Shown here: positions 45,654 to 55,415 of the stretch, one piece after another
Layout of the letters: every line of letters begins with the position of its first letter
How positions within the stretch are numbered: the first letter of the stretch is position 1
DNA from: Pseudomonas sp. IPO3778
Lineage (GTDB): Bacteria > Pseudomonadota > Gammaproteobacteria > Pseudomonadales > Pseudomonadaceae
Assembly (NCBI RefSeq): GCF_013386825.1
Contig: NZ_JACARC010000051.1
Coordinates: 1 to 64,000, forward strand
Reading direction: 5' to 3'
Length of the DNA stretch: 64,000 bases
Translations under genes and position numbers: made by a program
Notes under the pieces: generated by a model
The model's database searches: none
What the model saw: the letters and a program-made list of their open reading frames with translations, nothing else
Told to the model about the DNA's origin: nothing

Positions 45654-45844
45654 TACATGACTCCTTATGGTCCGCACGGCTACGGACCTGACGGGACGAA
45701 CAGAGCTTACAAATTAGCCCTGTTTTAAGTAGCTGGCTAATTACTGGACTCTATCAATAAGTCCAAGGTTCCGAACTCGGCTATCATGCGCGCGTTTTCA
45801 TGACAGGCATTGCGCTACAGCAAGTCCGTGATCCAGGAGAGTTG

Positions 45845-46918
45845 ATGAACACCCTTTTTATGCACTGCCGCCCGGGTTTTGAAGGCGAAGTCTGTTCCGA
45901 GATCGCGGAGCACGCCGCGCGCCTGAACGTTTCGGGCTACGCCAAGGCCAAGACCGGCAGCGCCTGCGCCGAATTTGTGTGCACCGAAGAAGACGGCGCC
46001 CAGCGCCTGATGCGCGGCCAGCGTTTTGCCGAGCTGATCTTCCCAAGGCAGTGGGCGCGCGGGGTGTTCATCGATTTGCCGGAAACCGACCGCATCAGCG
46101 TGATTTTGGCGCACCTGCGGGATTTCCCGGTGTGCGGCAGCCTGTGGCTGGAAATGGTCGACACCAACGATGGCAAAGAACTGTCGAACTTCTGCAAGAA
46201 ATTCGAAGGGCACCTGCGCAAGGCGCTGATGGCCGCCGGCAAACTGGTGGAAGACGCCAGCAAGCCGCGCCTGCTGCTGACCTTCAAGAGTGGCCGTGAA
46301 GTGTTCATGGGCCTGGCCGAGTCGAACAACTCGGCGATGTGGCCGATGGGCATTCCGCGCCTGAAGTTCCCCCGGGACGCACCCAGCCGCTCGACCCTGA
46401 AGCTGGAAGAAGCCTGGCACCACTTTATCCCCCGGGATCAGTGGGACGAGCGCCTGCACAGCGACATGACCGGCGTCGACCTGGGCGCAGCGCCCGGCGG
46501 CTGGACCTGGCAACTGGTCAACCGTGGCATGCTGGTGACCGCCATCGACAACGGCCCTATGGCCGAAAGCCTGATGGACACCGGCCTGGTGCAGCATTTG
46601 ATGGCTGACGGCTTCATCTACACGCCCAAGCAGCCGGTGGACTGGATGGTCTGCGACATCGTCGAGAAACCGGCGCGTAACGCGGCCCTGCTGGAAACCT
46701 GGATTGGCGAGGGACATTGCCGCGAGGCGGTGGTCAACCTGAAGTTGCCGATGAAGCAGCGTTATGCCGAAGTGAAGCGCTTGCTCGACCGCATCGCGGA
46801 AGGCTTCAAGGAGCGGGGCATTCGGGTGGAAATCGGCTGCAAGCAGCTGTACCACGACCGTGAAGAAGTGACCTGCCATTTGCGTCGGCTGGATGTGAAG
46901 AAGCCCAAGGCCCGGTAA
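45845..46918 (+). CDS. rlmM: 23S rRNA (cytidine-2498-2'-O)-methyltransferase
   Basis: A 357-residue enzyme that methylates the ribose of C2498 in 23S rRNA. A THUMP-like N-terminal half precedes a Rossmann-fold methyltransferase with SAM loop DLGAAPGGWTWQL and conserved KQRYAEVKR near the C-terminus. Start ATG 45845 (MNTLFMHCRPGFEGEV) is the conserved one; the upstream in-frame start at 45800 adds unconserved residues. Confidence 0.95.
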   Translation: MNTLFMHCRPGFEGEVCSEIAEHAARLNVSGYAKAKTGSACAEFVCTEEDGAQRLMRGQRFAELIFPRQWARGVFIDLPETDRISVILAHLRDFPVCGSLWLEMVDTNDGKELSNFCKKFEGHLRKALMAAGKLVEDASKPRLLLTFKSGREVFMGLAESNNSAMWPMGIPRLKFPRDAPSRSTLKLEEAWHHFIPRDQWDERLHSDMTGVDLGAAPGGWTWQLVNRGMLVTAIDNGPMAESLMDTGLVQHLMADGFIYTPKQPVDWMVCDIVEKPARNAALLETWIGEGHCREAVVNLKLPMKQRYAEVKRLLDRIAEGFKERGIRVEIGCKQLYHDREEVTCHLRRLDVKKPKAR

Positions 46919-46926
46919 CCCGCCCC

Positions 46927-46952
46927 CTGTAGGCGCGAGCTCGCTCGCGAAA
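46927..46952. repeat. Single REP half-element
   Basis: TGTAGGCGCGAGCTCGCTCGCGA is one palindromic REP unit without an inverted partner, in the rlmM-tusA gap. Confidence 0.6.
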
Positions 46953-47024
46953 ACCTTGAGGGCGCCGCTGACTACCTGGCGCCCCGCATTACCGCTAAAA
47001 TGCCGGCCTGTTTAGGAGTAAACC

Positions 47025-47276
47025 ATGAGCCTGACCCCTGATTTACCCGTCGATGCCGTTCTCGACGCCACCGGCCTCAACTGCCCGGAACCCGTGATGA
47101 TGCTGCACCAGCACATCCGTGACCTGGCGCCCGGTGGCTTGCTCAAGGTCATCGCGACCGACCCGTCGACCCGTCGCGACATCCCCAAGTTCTGCGTGTT
47201 TCTCGACCATGAGCTGGTGGACCAGCAGGAACAGGCCGGTACTTACCTGTACTGGATCCGCAAGAAGTCCGCTTAA
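47025..47276 (+). CDS. tusA: Sulfurtransferase TusA
   Basis: An 83-residue SirA/TusA-fold protein. The persulfide cysteine lies in GLNCPEPVM (CPxP motif) and the rest matches the compact alpha/beta fold. It carries sulfur in tRNA 2-thiouridine and related sulfur relays. It converges with the MATE gene, overlapping by 4 bases. Confidence 0.93.
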   Translation: MSLTPDLPVDAVLDATGLNCPEPVMMLHQHIRDLAPGGLLKVIATDPSTRRDIPKFCVFLDHELVDQQEQAGTYLYWIRKKSA

Positions 47277-48661
47277 ACCCGGCGAATCCGCTTGCGTGCA
47301 CTGCGCATCAGGCGGATCACCAGCATCGCCGCCGCACAGCTCAGGCCCACGATCAGCCCCTGCCACAGGCCGCTCGGGCCGCTGGCCTGGCCCAGCCAGT
47401 CGGTCAGCCCCAGCGCATAGCCCACCGGCAACCCGACGCCCCAATACGCAAACAGCGTCAGCACCATGGTCACCCGCGTGTCCTGGTAACCGCGCAAGGC
47501 ACCGGCGGCCGTGACCTGGATCGCGTCCGAGAACTGAAACAGCGCCGCAAACACAATCAGCATCGCCGCCACCTGGATTACCCGCGGGTCTGAGGTGTAA
47601 AGGGTGGCGATCGGTTCACGCAACAGCAGCATCAGGCTGCAGGACAGGCAGGCATACACCAGCGCGGTGCCCATCCCCACACCGGCGGCGAAGCGTGCCT
47701 CACGGGGCTCGCCACGGCCCATGGCCTGGCCCACCCGCACGGTGACCGCCATGCTCAGGGAGTAGGGGATCATGAACACCAGCGAGCTGAAGTTCAGGGC
47801 GATCTGGTGCCCGGCCACCACCGTGGCGCCGAGGCTGCCGATCAGCAGCGCAATCACCGCGAAGATGCTCGACTCGGCAAACACCGCAATCCCGATCGGC
47901 AAGCCAATGCTCAAGACGCGTTTGATCACCGACCACTGCGGCCAGTCAAAGCGCTTGAACAGCTCGCTGCTCTGATAGACCGGCGCCCAGCGGGTCCAGG
48001 CGGCCAGGCCGAGCGTCATCACCCACATCACGATCGCGGTGGCCCAGCCACAGCCGACGCCGCCCATGGCCGGCACGCCGAAGTGGCCGTAGATGAACAC
48101 GTAGTTCAGCGGAATATTCAGTGCCAGGCCGCACAGGCCCATGACCATGCTCGGCCGTGTGCGGCCCAGGCCGTCGCTGAAGCACCGCAGCACGTAATAC
48201 AGCGCAATCGCCGGCATGCCCGAGGCGATGCCGTGCAGGTAACCCATGCACGGTTTGATCAGCTCGGGATCGACGTTCATCAGGTGCAGGATCGGTTCGG
48301 CGCTGATCAGCAGCAGCAACGCGGTAATCCCCACCATCAGCGCCAGCCACATCGACTGGCGCACCAGCGGGCCGATTTCAGCGTGGGTGCCGGCGCCAAA
48401 GCGCTGGGCGACTTTTGGCGTGGTGGCCAGCAGGGTGCCGGTCATCAGCAAGTAGATCGGGATCCAGATGGAGTTGCCCAGGGCGACCGCCGCCAGGTCC
48501 CGGGCGCTGACACGCCCGGCCATCACGGCATCGACAAAACCCATGGCGGTGGTCGCCAGTTGCCCGATCATGATCGGCAGGGCCAGGGCCAGCAGGTTGC
48601 GCACCTCAAGGCTGACGCGGGCGGGGCGGGAGAGGGCGGGGGTGGTTGCGGCAGTGTTCAC
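47273..48661 (-). CDS. MATE-family multidrug efflux pump
   Basis: A 462-residue inner-membrane transporter with twelve hydrophobic segments in two similar halves, of the NorM/PmpM type, exporting cationic drugs using Na+ or H+. Typical sequences are LALPIMIGQLATTAMGFVDA and SIGLPIGIAVFAESSIFAVI. Fits the family in length. The promoter region holds a REPIN. Confidence 0.94.
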   Translation of the reverse strand: MNTAATTPALSRPARVSLEVRNLLALALPIMIGQLATTAMGFVDAVMAGRVSARDLAAVALGNSIWIPIYLLMTGTLLATTPKVAQRFGAGTHAEIGPLVRQSMWLALMVGITALLLLISAEPILHLMNVDPELIKPCMGYLHGIASGMPAIALYYVLRCFSDGLGRTRPSMVMGLCGLALNIPLNYVFIYGHFGVPAMGGVGCGWATAIVMWVMTLGLAAWTRWAPVYQSSELFKRFDWPQWSVIKRVLSIGLPIGIAVFAESSIFAVIALLIGSLGATVVAGHQIALNFSSLVFMIPYSLSMAVTVRVGQAMGRGEPREARFAAGVGMGTALVYACLSCSLMLLLREPIATLYTSDPRVIQVAAMLIVFAALFQFSDAIQVTAAGALRGYQDTRVTMVLTLFAYWGVGLPVGYALGLTDWLGQASGPSGLWQGLIVGLSCAAAMLVIRLMRSARKRIRRV

Positions 48662-48778
48662 GTACAGATGTCCGATAAAGGGGGAGCGCAGGACGGCGCA
48701 TTCTACGCCCTGACGTGTTGGTCAGGAAAAAACCTGTGTTGTGGATTTGTAAGCACTTCTGCGCGCAAAGATTGCTTT

Positions 48779-48932
48779 TTGTGGCGAGGGAGCTTGCTGT
48801 GGCGAGGGAGCTTGCTCCCGCTGGCTGCGCAGCAGCCCCAGAACGGGCAACCGATGTGTACCTGAAAAAAACACGTTGCTTCATTTGGGAGCGCTCCGCA
48901 CTCCAGCGGGAGCAAGCTCCCTCGCCACAAGG
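48779..48932. repeat. REPIN with extended inner segment
   Basis: GTGGCGAGGGAGCTTGCTCCCGC and its inverted partner are separated by about 80 bases that include part of the usual core (GGGAGCGCTCCGCACTCC) plus unrelated bases (about 48840-48885). The left arm outer part is doubled (GAGGGAGCTTGCTGTGGCGA). It lies in the divergent pdxB-MATE region. Confidence 0.8.
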
Positions 48933-48972
48933 AAAACCGCTGTACACTGCTGATCCGCGAAAGGAGCCTGCC

Positions 48973-50115
48973 ATGCTGATTGTTGCCGACGAAAATATCC
49001 CGCTGCTCGATGCATTCTTCGAAGGATTTGGCGAGATTCGCCGAGTGCCGGGCCGGTCCATCGACCGCGCGACCGTTGAGCAGGCCGATGTGCTGTTGGT
49101 GCGTTCGGTGACCAACGTCAACCGGGCCTTGCTCGAAGGCACACAGGTAAGGTTTGTCGGCACCTGCACCATCGGCACCGATCACCTCGACCTCGATTAC
49201 TTCCAGCGCGCCGGCATCCAGTGGTCCAGCGCCCCCGGCTGCAACGCCCGTGGCGTGGTCGACTATGTACTGGGCAGCCTGCTGACCCTGGCCGAGATCG
49301 AAGGCGCCGACCTGGCCCAGCGCACCTACGGCGTGGTGGGCGCCGGTGAAGTTGGCGGGCGCCTGGTCAAGGTGCTCAAGGCCCTGGGCTGGAAGGTGCT
49401 GGTGTGCGACCCGCCGCGGCAGATCGCCGAGGACGGTGATTACGTCAGCCTGGAACAGATCGTCGAGCAATGCGATGTGATCAGCCTGCACACGCCGCTG
49501 AACAAATCCGGCAACGGTTCGACCTGGCACCTGTTCGACCGCGAGCGCCTCAACCAGCTCCAGCCCGGCGCCTGGCTGATCAACGCCAGCCGTGGCCCGG
49601 TGGTGGACAACGCCGCCCTCAAGGCCGTGCTGCTGGACCGCGAAGACCTGCAGGCAGTGCTGGATGTGTGGGAAGGCGAGCCCCAGGTGGACGTCGACCT
49701 GGCCGACTTGTGTGTACTGGCCACCCCGCATATCGCCGGCTACAGCCTGGACGGCAAGCAGCGCGGTACGGCGCAGATATATCAGGCGTTTTGCCAGCAT
49801 CTTGGCCAGGAACCGACGATTCAACTCAGCGACCTGCTGCCCGAACCCTGGTTGGCCGAAGTCAGCTTAAATCCTGGTACCGACCCGGCCTGGGCCCTGG
49901 CGACACTTTGCCGCGGCGTGTATGACCCGCGCCGTGACGACGCGGATTTCCGCCGCAGCCTGGTCGGTACCGTGGACGAGCAGCGCAAGGCGTTTGACCT
50001 GCTGCGCAAGCACTACCCGGAGCGCCGTGAGATTGATGGCTTGAAGGTACGGCTCAGCGTCGAGTCTGCCGCTTTGTCGAACATCGTCTTGGCGTTGGGT
50101 GCTCAGGTTATCTGA
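48973..50115 (+). CDS. pdxB: 4-phosphoerythronate dehydrogenase
   Basis: A 380-residue D-isomer 2-hydroxyacid dehydrogenase of pyridoxal phosphate synthesis. The NAD-binding loop is GVVGAGEVGGRLVKVL, the catalytic Arg/Glu/His are in NASRGPVVDN, WEGEPQVD and TPHIAGYSLDGK, and the C-terminal PdxB dimerisation domain follows. AAGGAG (48961-48966) sets the ATG at 48973. A terminator follows 7 bases after the stop. Confidence 0.97.
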   Translation: MLIVADENIPLLDAFFEGFGEIRRVPGRSIDRATVEQADVLLVRSVTNVNRALLEGTQVRFVGTCTIGTDHLDLDYFQRAGIQWSSAPGCNARGVVDYVLGSLLTLAEIEGADLAQRTYGVVGAGEVGGRLVKVLKALGWKVLVCDPPRQIAEDGDYVSLEQIVEQCDVISLHTPLNKSGNGSTWHLFDRERLNQLQPGAWLINASRGPVVDNAALKAVLLDREDLQAVLDVWEGEPQVDVDLADLCVLATPHIAGYSLDGKQRGTAQIYQAFCQHLGQEPTIQLSDLLPEPWLAEVSLNPGTDPAWALATLCRGVYDPRRDDADFRRSLVGTVDEQRKAFDLLRKHYPERREIDGLKVRLSVESAALSNIVLALGAQVI

Positions 50116-50121
50116 GGCCAT

Positions 50122-50153
50122 AAAAAACCCGGCCATCAAGGCCGGGTTTAAAA
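50122..50153. terminator. Terminator between pdxB and small ORF
   Basis: AAACCCGGCC and GGCCGGGTTT form a 10-bp stem around ATCAA, serving both converging genes. Confidence 0.85.
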
Positions 50154-50166
50154 GAGCGTGGACGAA

Positions 50167-50340
50167 TCAGCCGTGCTTGGCAGGCTTGACCAATTTCTGC
50201 TCCAGTTCGGCGCATGCGCTCTGGATCATCTCTTCGGTGATTTGCACTTCGCGGCCTTGAGCGTCGATGTACGAGCAAGGCAACTGCTGCGGCTGGCGGA
50301 TCACTTCAATCTTGGCATCGCTGCTGTTTTGCAAGGACAT
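50167..50340 (-). CDS. Small conserved protein of unknown function
   Basis: A 57-residue soluble protein (MSLQNSSDAKIEVIRQPQQL, later ITEEMIQSACAELEQKL). It looks like the small conserved Pseudomonas protein encoded next to pdxB. ATG 50340 is the likely start; an upstream in-frame start adds 5 residues. No motif gives a function. It is transcribed convergent to pdxB. Confidence 0.7.
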   Translation of the reverse strand: MSLQNSSDAKIEVIRQPQQLPCSYIDAQGREVQITEEMIQSACAELEQKLVKPAKHG

Positions 50341-50594
50341 GGCCCGTCTCCTCATCAGGTTGTGTACCTACTCTAAAACCCCCCCATGACCGCGTTGTTA
50401 CAACTCCATACACGGTTGGCGGATCGAATGCCCAGTCCAGCAGAAACCGATACAAATTTCCAGCCGGGCCTTAGACCGATAGCCTCTAGGCGCTGGGTCC
50501 GGTAAGCATAATTAACCTGACTCATTGTGATTCGTCCAAGTTCCCCCCATGTAGCTGTGTAGGTGCCCGTCTCCAACCTTCAGGTGAACCCCTC

Positions 50595-52361
50595 ATGCTC
50601 TCAGCCCGTCAACGCCGCGCGATTCGCCTGGCCAGCCGCTTCGTCGCTCCCTATCGCTGGCAGGCCCTCGGAGCCTTGTTGGCGTTGATCGTCACCGCCG
50701 GCATCACCTTGTCCATGGGGCAGGGCATCCGCCTGCTGGTGGACCAGGGCTTCATGACCCAGTCACCGCACCTGCTCAACCAGTCCATTGGCCTGTTCAT
50801 GGTCCTGGTGATGGGCCTGGCGGTGGGCACCTTCACGCGGTTTTACCTGGTGTCGTGGATCGGCGAGCGGGTGGTGGCGGACATCCGGCGGCAGGTGTTC
50901 AACCATTTGATCTACCTGCACCCGGGCTTTTATGAAAACAACCGCAGCTCGGAAATCCAGTCGCGCCTGACCACCGACACCACCTTGCTGCAATCGGTGA
51001 TCGGTTCCTCGCTGTCGCTGTTCCTGCGCAACGCCCTGATGGTGATCGGCGGGATCGTGCTGTTGTTTGTCACCAACCCCAAGCTCACCAGCATCGTGGT
51101 GATCGCGCTGCCGCTGGTGCTGGCGCCGATCCTGATCTTCGGCCGTCGGGTGCGCAGCCTGTCGCGCCTGAGCCAGGACCGTATCGCCGATGTGGGCAGC
51201 TACGTGTCCGAGACCCTTGGCCAGATCAAGACGGTGCAGGCCTACAACCATCAGGTGCAGGACGAGCAACGCTTCGCCGTGACGGTGGAAGAGGCTTTCG
51301 ACACTGCCCGCAAGCGTATCCTGCAGCGTTCGTGGTTGATCACCCTGGTGATCATGCTGGTGCTGGGCGCTGTGGGCGTGATGCTCTGGGTGGGCGGCAT
51401 GGACGTGATTGGCGGGCGTATTTCCGGCGGTGAACTGGCGGCGTTCGTGTTCTATAGCTTGATCGTCGGCAGCGCCGTCGGCACGTTGAGCGAGGTGTTG
51501 GGTGAGTTGCAGCGCGCCGCCGGTGCGGCAGAGCGGATTGGCGAGCTGTTGCAGTCGAGCAATGAGATCAAGGCGCCCGAGGCCGGCGTCATCACGCTGC
51601 CGGAGCGGGTCAGTGGCCGTCTGGAAATCCAGGAACTGCGCTTCTCCTATCCGTCGCGCCCGGATCGTTTTGCCATCGACGGCTTGAGCTTGAGCATCAA
51701 TCCCGGTGAAACCCTCGCCCTGGTTGGCCCGTCCGGCGCTGGCAAGTCGACCATTTTCGATCTGTTGCTGCGCTTCTACGATCCGCAGCAAGGCCGCATT
51801 CTGCTTGAAGGCCACCCGCTGACCGACCTCGACCCGCTGGACCTGCGTCGTGGTTTCGCCCTGGTGTCCCAGAGCCCGGCGCTGTTTTTCGGCACCGTCG
51901 AAGAGAACATCCGCTACGGCAACCCGTCGGCCACCTTTGCCCAGGTCGAAGAGGCGGCACGCATCGCCCATGCCCACGACTTCATCCTGCAAATGCCCGA
52001 TGGCTACCAGACCCACCTGGGCGACGGCGGCATGGGCCTCTCCGGCGGGCAGCGCCAACGCCTGGCCATCGCCCGGGCGTTGTTGGTGGACGCGCCGATC
52101 CTGCTGCTGGACGAAGCCACCAGCGCGCTGGATGCTCAGAGCGAACACCTGATCCAGCAAGCGCTGCCGCAGTTGATGCAAGGGCGCACCACGCTGGTGA
52201 TTGCCCACCGGTTGGCCACGGTGAAGAACGCGGATCGGATTGCCGTGATGGACCAGGGCAAGCTGGTGGCGGTGGGAACGCATCAGCAGTTGATCGCGAG
52301 TAATCCGCTGTATGCGCGGTTGGCGGCGTTGCAGTTCAGTGATGGGGCTGACGCGGATTGA
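50595..52361 (+). CDS. ABC exporter (fused permease-ATPase)
   Basis: A 588-residue half-transporter. Six transmembrane segments cover about 20-310, with conserved MQTF-type coupling helices. The nucleotide-binding domain has Walker A GPSGAGKST, signature LSGGQRQR, Walker B ILLLDEATSALD and IAHRLATV. It resembles MsbA/LmrA-type exporters; likely substrates are lipids or hydrophobic drugs. It is preceded by a 200-base leader without genes. Confidence 0.93.
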   Translation: MLSARQRRAIRLASRFVAPYRWQALGALLALIVTAGITLSMGQGIRLLVDQGFMTQSPHLLNQSIGLFMVLVMGLAVGTFTRFYLVSWIGERVVADIRRQVFNHLIYLHPGFYENNRSSEIQSRLTTDTTLLQSVIGSSLSLFLRNALMVIGGIVLLFVTNPKLTSIVVIALPLVLAPILIFGRRVRSLSRLSQDRIADVGSYVSETLGQIKTVQAYNHQVQDEQRFAVTVEEAFDTARKRILQRSWLITLVIMLVLGAVGVMLWVGGMDVIGGRISGGELAAFVFYSLIVGSAVGTLSEVLGELQRAAGAAERIGELLQSSNEIKAPEAGVITLPERVSGRLEIQELRFSYPSRPDRFAIDGLSLSINPGETLALVGPSGAGKSTIFDLLLRFYDPQQGRILLEGHPLTDLDPLDLRRGFALVSQSPALFFGTVEENIRYGNPSATFAQVEEAARIAHAHDFILQMPDGYQTHLGDGGMGLSGGQRQRLAIARALLVDAPILLLDEATSALDAQSEHLIQQALPQLMQGRTTLVIAHRLATVKNADRIAVMDQGKLVAVGTHQQLIASNPLYARLAALQFSDGADAD

Positions 52362-52391
52362 GGCTGTAGTGCGACCTTCCCTTAGGGCATT

Positions 52392-53207
52392 ATGTGGGCT
52401 TTCGTAATGAACTTGGATGAGGATATGAGCCGTTATCAACCTCCGTTGACCCTGACTGCCAGGATGTTGAGTCTGGTTGCTGATATCAGTGAGCAGATTG
52501 GTCAGCTTTCGGCTGGCGACGACACCCGGCAGACCCCGCAATTGAGGCGTGGCAACCGGATTCGTACGATTCAAGCGTCGCTGGCAATCGAGAACAATAC
52601 CCTGAGTGTCGAGCAGGTGACCGCGGTGTTGGCGGGCAAGCGTGTACTGGGTTTGCCTCGGGAGATTCAGGAAGTACGCAACGCTTTTTCTGCTTATGAG
52701 GCGATGCCGCAGTGGGCGCCGGGTGTGCGGGCGGACCTGCTGCGTGCCCATGAGTTGTTGATGTATGGATTGATCGACGATGCGGGTCGGTTTCGTCAGG
52801 CGGGCGTAGGGATCTATCGGGGCGAACAGTTGGTGCACATGGCGCCACCGGCGAGTCGTGTTACTCACTTGGTTGATGATTTGCTGAAGTGGCAGTCAGC
52901 CTCTGACTGGCATCCGCTGATCGTCAGTTGCGTCTTTCACTACGAATTCGAGTTTATCCATCCTTTTGCCGATGGAAACGGTCGCATGGGCCGCCTGTGG
53001 CAAACCCTGATTCTCAGTCAGTGGCGTCCGGTGCTGGCTTACTTGCCGGTAGAGGCCGTGATCCGCGAGCAGCAGGATGCCTATTACGCTGCCCTGTCGG
53101 CGGCAGACCAGCAGGCAGAGGCCACTCCCTTTGTCGAGTTCATGCTGCAAGCGTTGAACCTTGCGCTTGCAGAAGCCGTGCAAAGCGAGCCCCCGGCAGC
53201 ACCATAA
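52392..53207 (+). CDS. Fic-domain AMPylase, class II
   Basis: A 271-residue Fic protein. The active-site motif HPFADGNGR (190-198) is complete with catalytic His190, so AMP transfer to a target hydroxyl is possible. Upstream, SLAIEN (63-68) fits the N-terminal inhibitory motif SxxxE(G/N) that blocks ATP binding until displaced. The family's N-terminal domain covers 20-110 and may dimerise. In-frame starts exist at 52392, 52407 and 52425, so the true N-terminus is uncertain; the conserved sequence starts at SRYQPP. Target unknown. Confidence 0.9.
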   Translation: MWAFVMNLDEDMSRYQPPLTLTARMLSLVADISEQIGQLSAGDDTRQTPQLRRGNRIRTIQASLAIENNTLSVEQVTAVLAGKRVLGLPREIQEVRNAFSAYEAMPQWAPGVRADLLRAHELLMYGLIDDAGRFRQAGVGIYRGEQLVHMAPPASRVTHLVDDLLKWQSASDWHPLIVSCVFHYEFEFIHPFADGNGRMGRLWQTLILSQWRPVLAYLPVEAVIREQQDAYYAALSAADQQAEATPFVEFMLQALNLALAEAVQSEPPAAP

Positions 53208-53239
53208 AAAATGCCCGCATCTCAATGCGGGCATTTTTT
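53206..53239 (+). terminator. Terminator of fic, bidirectional
   Basis: AAAAAATGCCCGCAT and ATGCGGGCATTTTTT form a long perfect stem around CTCA between the convergent fic and slt genes. It starts at the fic stop codon. Confidence 0.92.
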
Positions 53240-53274
53240 GTCAGCTTCAAGCTTGCCGCTTGCGGCTGCTCCCT

Positions 53275-55203
53275 TTACTGATCATCAAAATACCGCTCAT
53301 GCCAATCCACCAGCGGCTGTGGCGCATTGAGCTTCTGCCCGTAGATCACCGAATAAGACAGCACGTTCTGCACATACTGGCGGGTTTCGTCGAATGGAAT
53401 GCTTTCCACCCACACGTCGAAGCTCAAGTGATCGGCGCCGCGCAGCCATTGGCGCACACGGCCAGGGCCGGCGTTGTAGGCAGCGGTCGCGAGCACGCGG
53501 TTGCCGTTGAACTGGGCATGGACCTGGCTCAGGTACGCGGCACCGAGCTGGATGTTCTTGTCGGGGTCGAGCACCTGCTGCTGCGAAGCCAGCGGGATGC
53601 TGAACTTGCGCGCGGTTTCCTTGGCGGTGCCGGGCATCAGTTGCATCAGGCCGGTGGCACCGACGCCGGAGCGGGCGTCGTCCATAAAGGCGCTTTCCTG
53701 GCGGGTGATCGCAAACACCCAGCTTGAATGCACGCCGCGGATCTTGGCTTCACGCACCAGGGTGTCGCGGTGGGCCATCGGGAAGCGAATGTCCAGGTCG
53801 TCCCAGTACTGCGCCTGGCTGATGGTGCGGATCGCCGGGAAGTACCATTTCATGTCGTAGGCCAGCTTGGCCTGGGCGACCATTTCGTCGCGGTTGAAGT
53901 GCCGGCTGACGTGGTACCACTCGCGGCGGCCATCAACGATTTGGCCACGGGCATAGAACTCCAGGGCACGGCGTACGCCCGGGGTGTTACGCACCTTGTT
54001 GATCAGCGCCTGGCTCATCACCAGCGGCTTGTTGTTCAGTTGATACGGTGACTGGGAGCGGTCCGCGGCCAGGAACCCGTAGAAATCCCGTTCCTTGGCC
54101 AGGCTCTTGTACAGCACCAGGGGTTGCGGGCTTTTCGGCTCTGCCAGTTCCAGGCTGCGGGCCTGCCAGTAGCGCCAGCGGTTGGTGGTGGCCAAATCCT
54201 GGGGCAGCTTGCGGGTCAACTGGTAGGCATCTTCCCAGCGCGCCAGGCGCAGCAGCAGGCGCAGGCGCCATTCGGAAACGGTGTTGTCCCGCAACTCCGG
54301 GTCGTATTGGGTCATCACGTCGAGGGCGCGCGGGTCGTAGCGGCGCGCCAGGGTCAGCCCGATTTCCCGGGCGATCGACACTTTTTCGTCACGAGAGAAG
54401 TGCATGCTGCTGGCATAACCGTCGAGCAGGGCCATGGCCTTGTCCGGGTCCTGGCGTGCCAGGCGGCGAAGCCCCAGGCCCACGGCGTCCGACATGGCCT
54501 CGTTGGCCGGCAGGAAGCGCGACGGGTCGCTGAGCATGTCGGGCTTTTGCGCCACGTCCACCATCAGGCGGCCCTGCGCACCGAGGGTTGGCAGGGTTTT
54601 CACCAGGCTGTTGGCCAGCGGGTAGTTGCGGGCTTCGGCGGCCAGCTTGGCGCGGTCCCAGATTTTCTGTTCGGTCAATTGGCCGTCAGCGGCCCACTGG
54701 CCAAAGGTTGCATCACAGGCGGCAGGCTGGGATTTTCCGGTCAGCCATAGCTTCTCGGTGGTTTTGTAGCCTTCGGCCTTGAGGTTGTGGGTTAGCTGGA
54801 ACTGGCCATGGAGGCAGTCCAGTTCGACGAAATTGAGTTTTGCGTCGTAGTACTTTTCAAAGGTTTGCCAATCGCCACGGTCGGCCAGCCAGCGCAACCA
54901 GCGCAGCTTCATCCAGTTGGCCTGGGGCAGGTCGCCGTTCTTGGCGAGGAATTGTTCAATCTCTTCGTTGCTGGCGGTTTTCAGGCGCGCGGTCAATTCG
55001 TCGTAGGCCAGGTAAGGCGTCAACGGGTAGTCGGCCAAGGCCTGGCTGTATTGGAAATACGGGCCGCTGTCGCCTTTGGCGAGGGCTCGTTTGGCTTCAT
55101 CGTAATATTGACGTTGGGTGGTGAGGTCCACGGCCTGGGCGGATTGAACGGCGGTGGCAGAAAGAAGCAGACAAGATAAAAAGCTGAAAAGGCGACTGCG
55201 CAT
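53275..55203 (-). CDS. slt: Soluble lytic murein transglycosylase
   Basis: A 642-residue periplasmic enzyme with a signal peptide (SFLSCLLLSATAVQSAQA). A long helical superhelix (U and L domains) covers about 30-480; the C-terminal lysozyme-like domain has the catalytic Glu in RQESAFMDD, GATGLMQLMPGTA and AYNAGPGRV. It cleaves glycan strands to give 1,6-anhydro-muropeptides. Start ATG 55203; the open frame upstream to 55251 lacks a signal. Confidence 0.96.
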   Translation of the reverse strand: MRSRLFSFLSCLLLSATAVQSAQAVDLTTQRQYYDEAKRALAKGDSGPYFQYSQALADYPLTPYLAYDELTARLKTASNEEIEQFLAKNGDLPQANWMKLRWLRWLADRGDWQTFEKYYDAKLNFVELDCLHGQFQLTHNLKAEGYKTTEKLWLTGKSQPAACDATFGQWAADGQLTEQKIWDRAKLAAEARNYPLANSLVKTLPTLGAQGRLMVDVAQKPDMLSDPSRFLPANEAMSDAVGLGLRRLARQDPDKAMALLDGYASSMHFSRDEKVSIAREIGLTLARRYDPRALDVMTQYDPELRDNTVSEWRLRLLLRLARWEDAYQLTRKLPQDLATTNRWRYWQARSLELAEPKSPQPLVLYKSLAKERDFYGFLAADRSQSPYQLNNKPLVMSQALINKVRNTPGVRRALEFYARGQIVDGRREWYHVSRHFNRDEMVAQAKLAYDMKWYFPAIRTISQAQYWDDLDIRFPMAHRDTLVREAKIRGVHSSWVFAITRQESAFMDDARSGVGATGLMQLMPGTAKETARKFSIPLASQQQVLDPDKNIQLGAAYLSQVHAQFNGNRVLATAAYNAGPGRVRQWLRGADHLSFDVWVESIPFDETRQYVQNVLSYSVIYGQKLNAPQPLVDWHERYFDDQ

Positions 55204-55415
55204 GAGACGTCCGTGCAGAGGAAACTGGACTAGTGCCGACGTCGCCGACACTGATTGCCCCTAGCTTAGCCTTTTGCCCGCGGCCGGTGAAAGCTTTGCC
55301 GGTCGCTTCGTTCAAGTTCATCCCAAATGTCCAACAGAACATGTCAGTGGCGAAAATGCCGGCCGCCTCAAGCCCTAAGTCAGGTAGAATGCGCGCCCAG
55401 TTTTTGGAGAAGCGT

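Noticed and set aside
50763..52868. 701-residue minus-strand frame opposite the ABC exporter and fic
   Set aside because: Gln/His/Arg-rich shadow of high-GC codons crossing two real genes; no motif.
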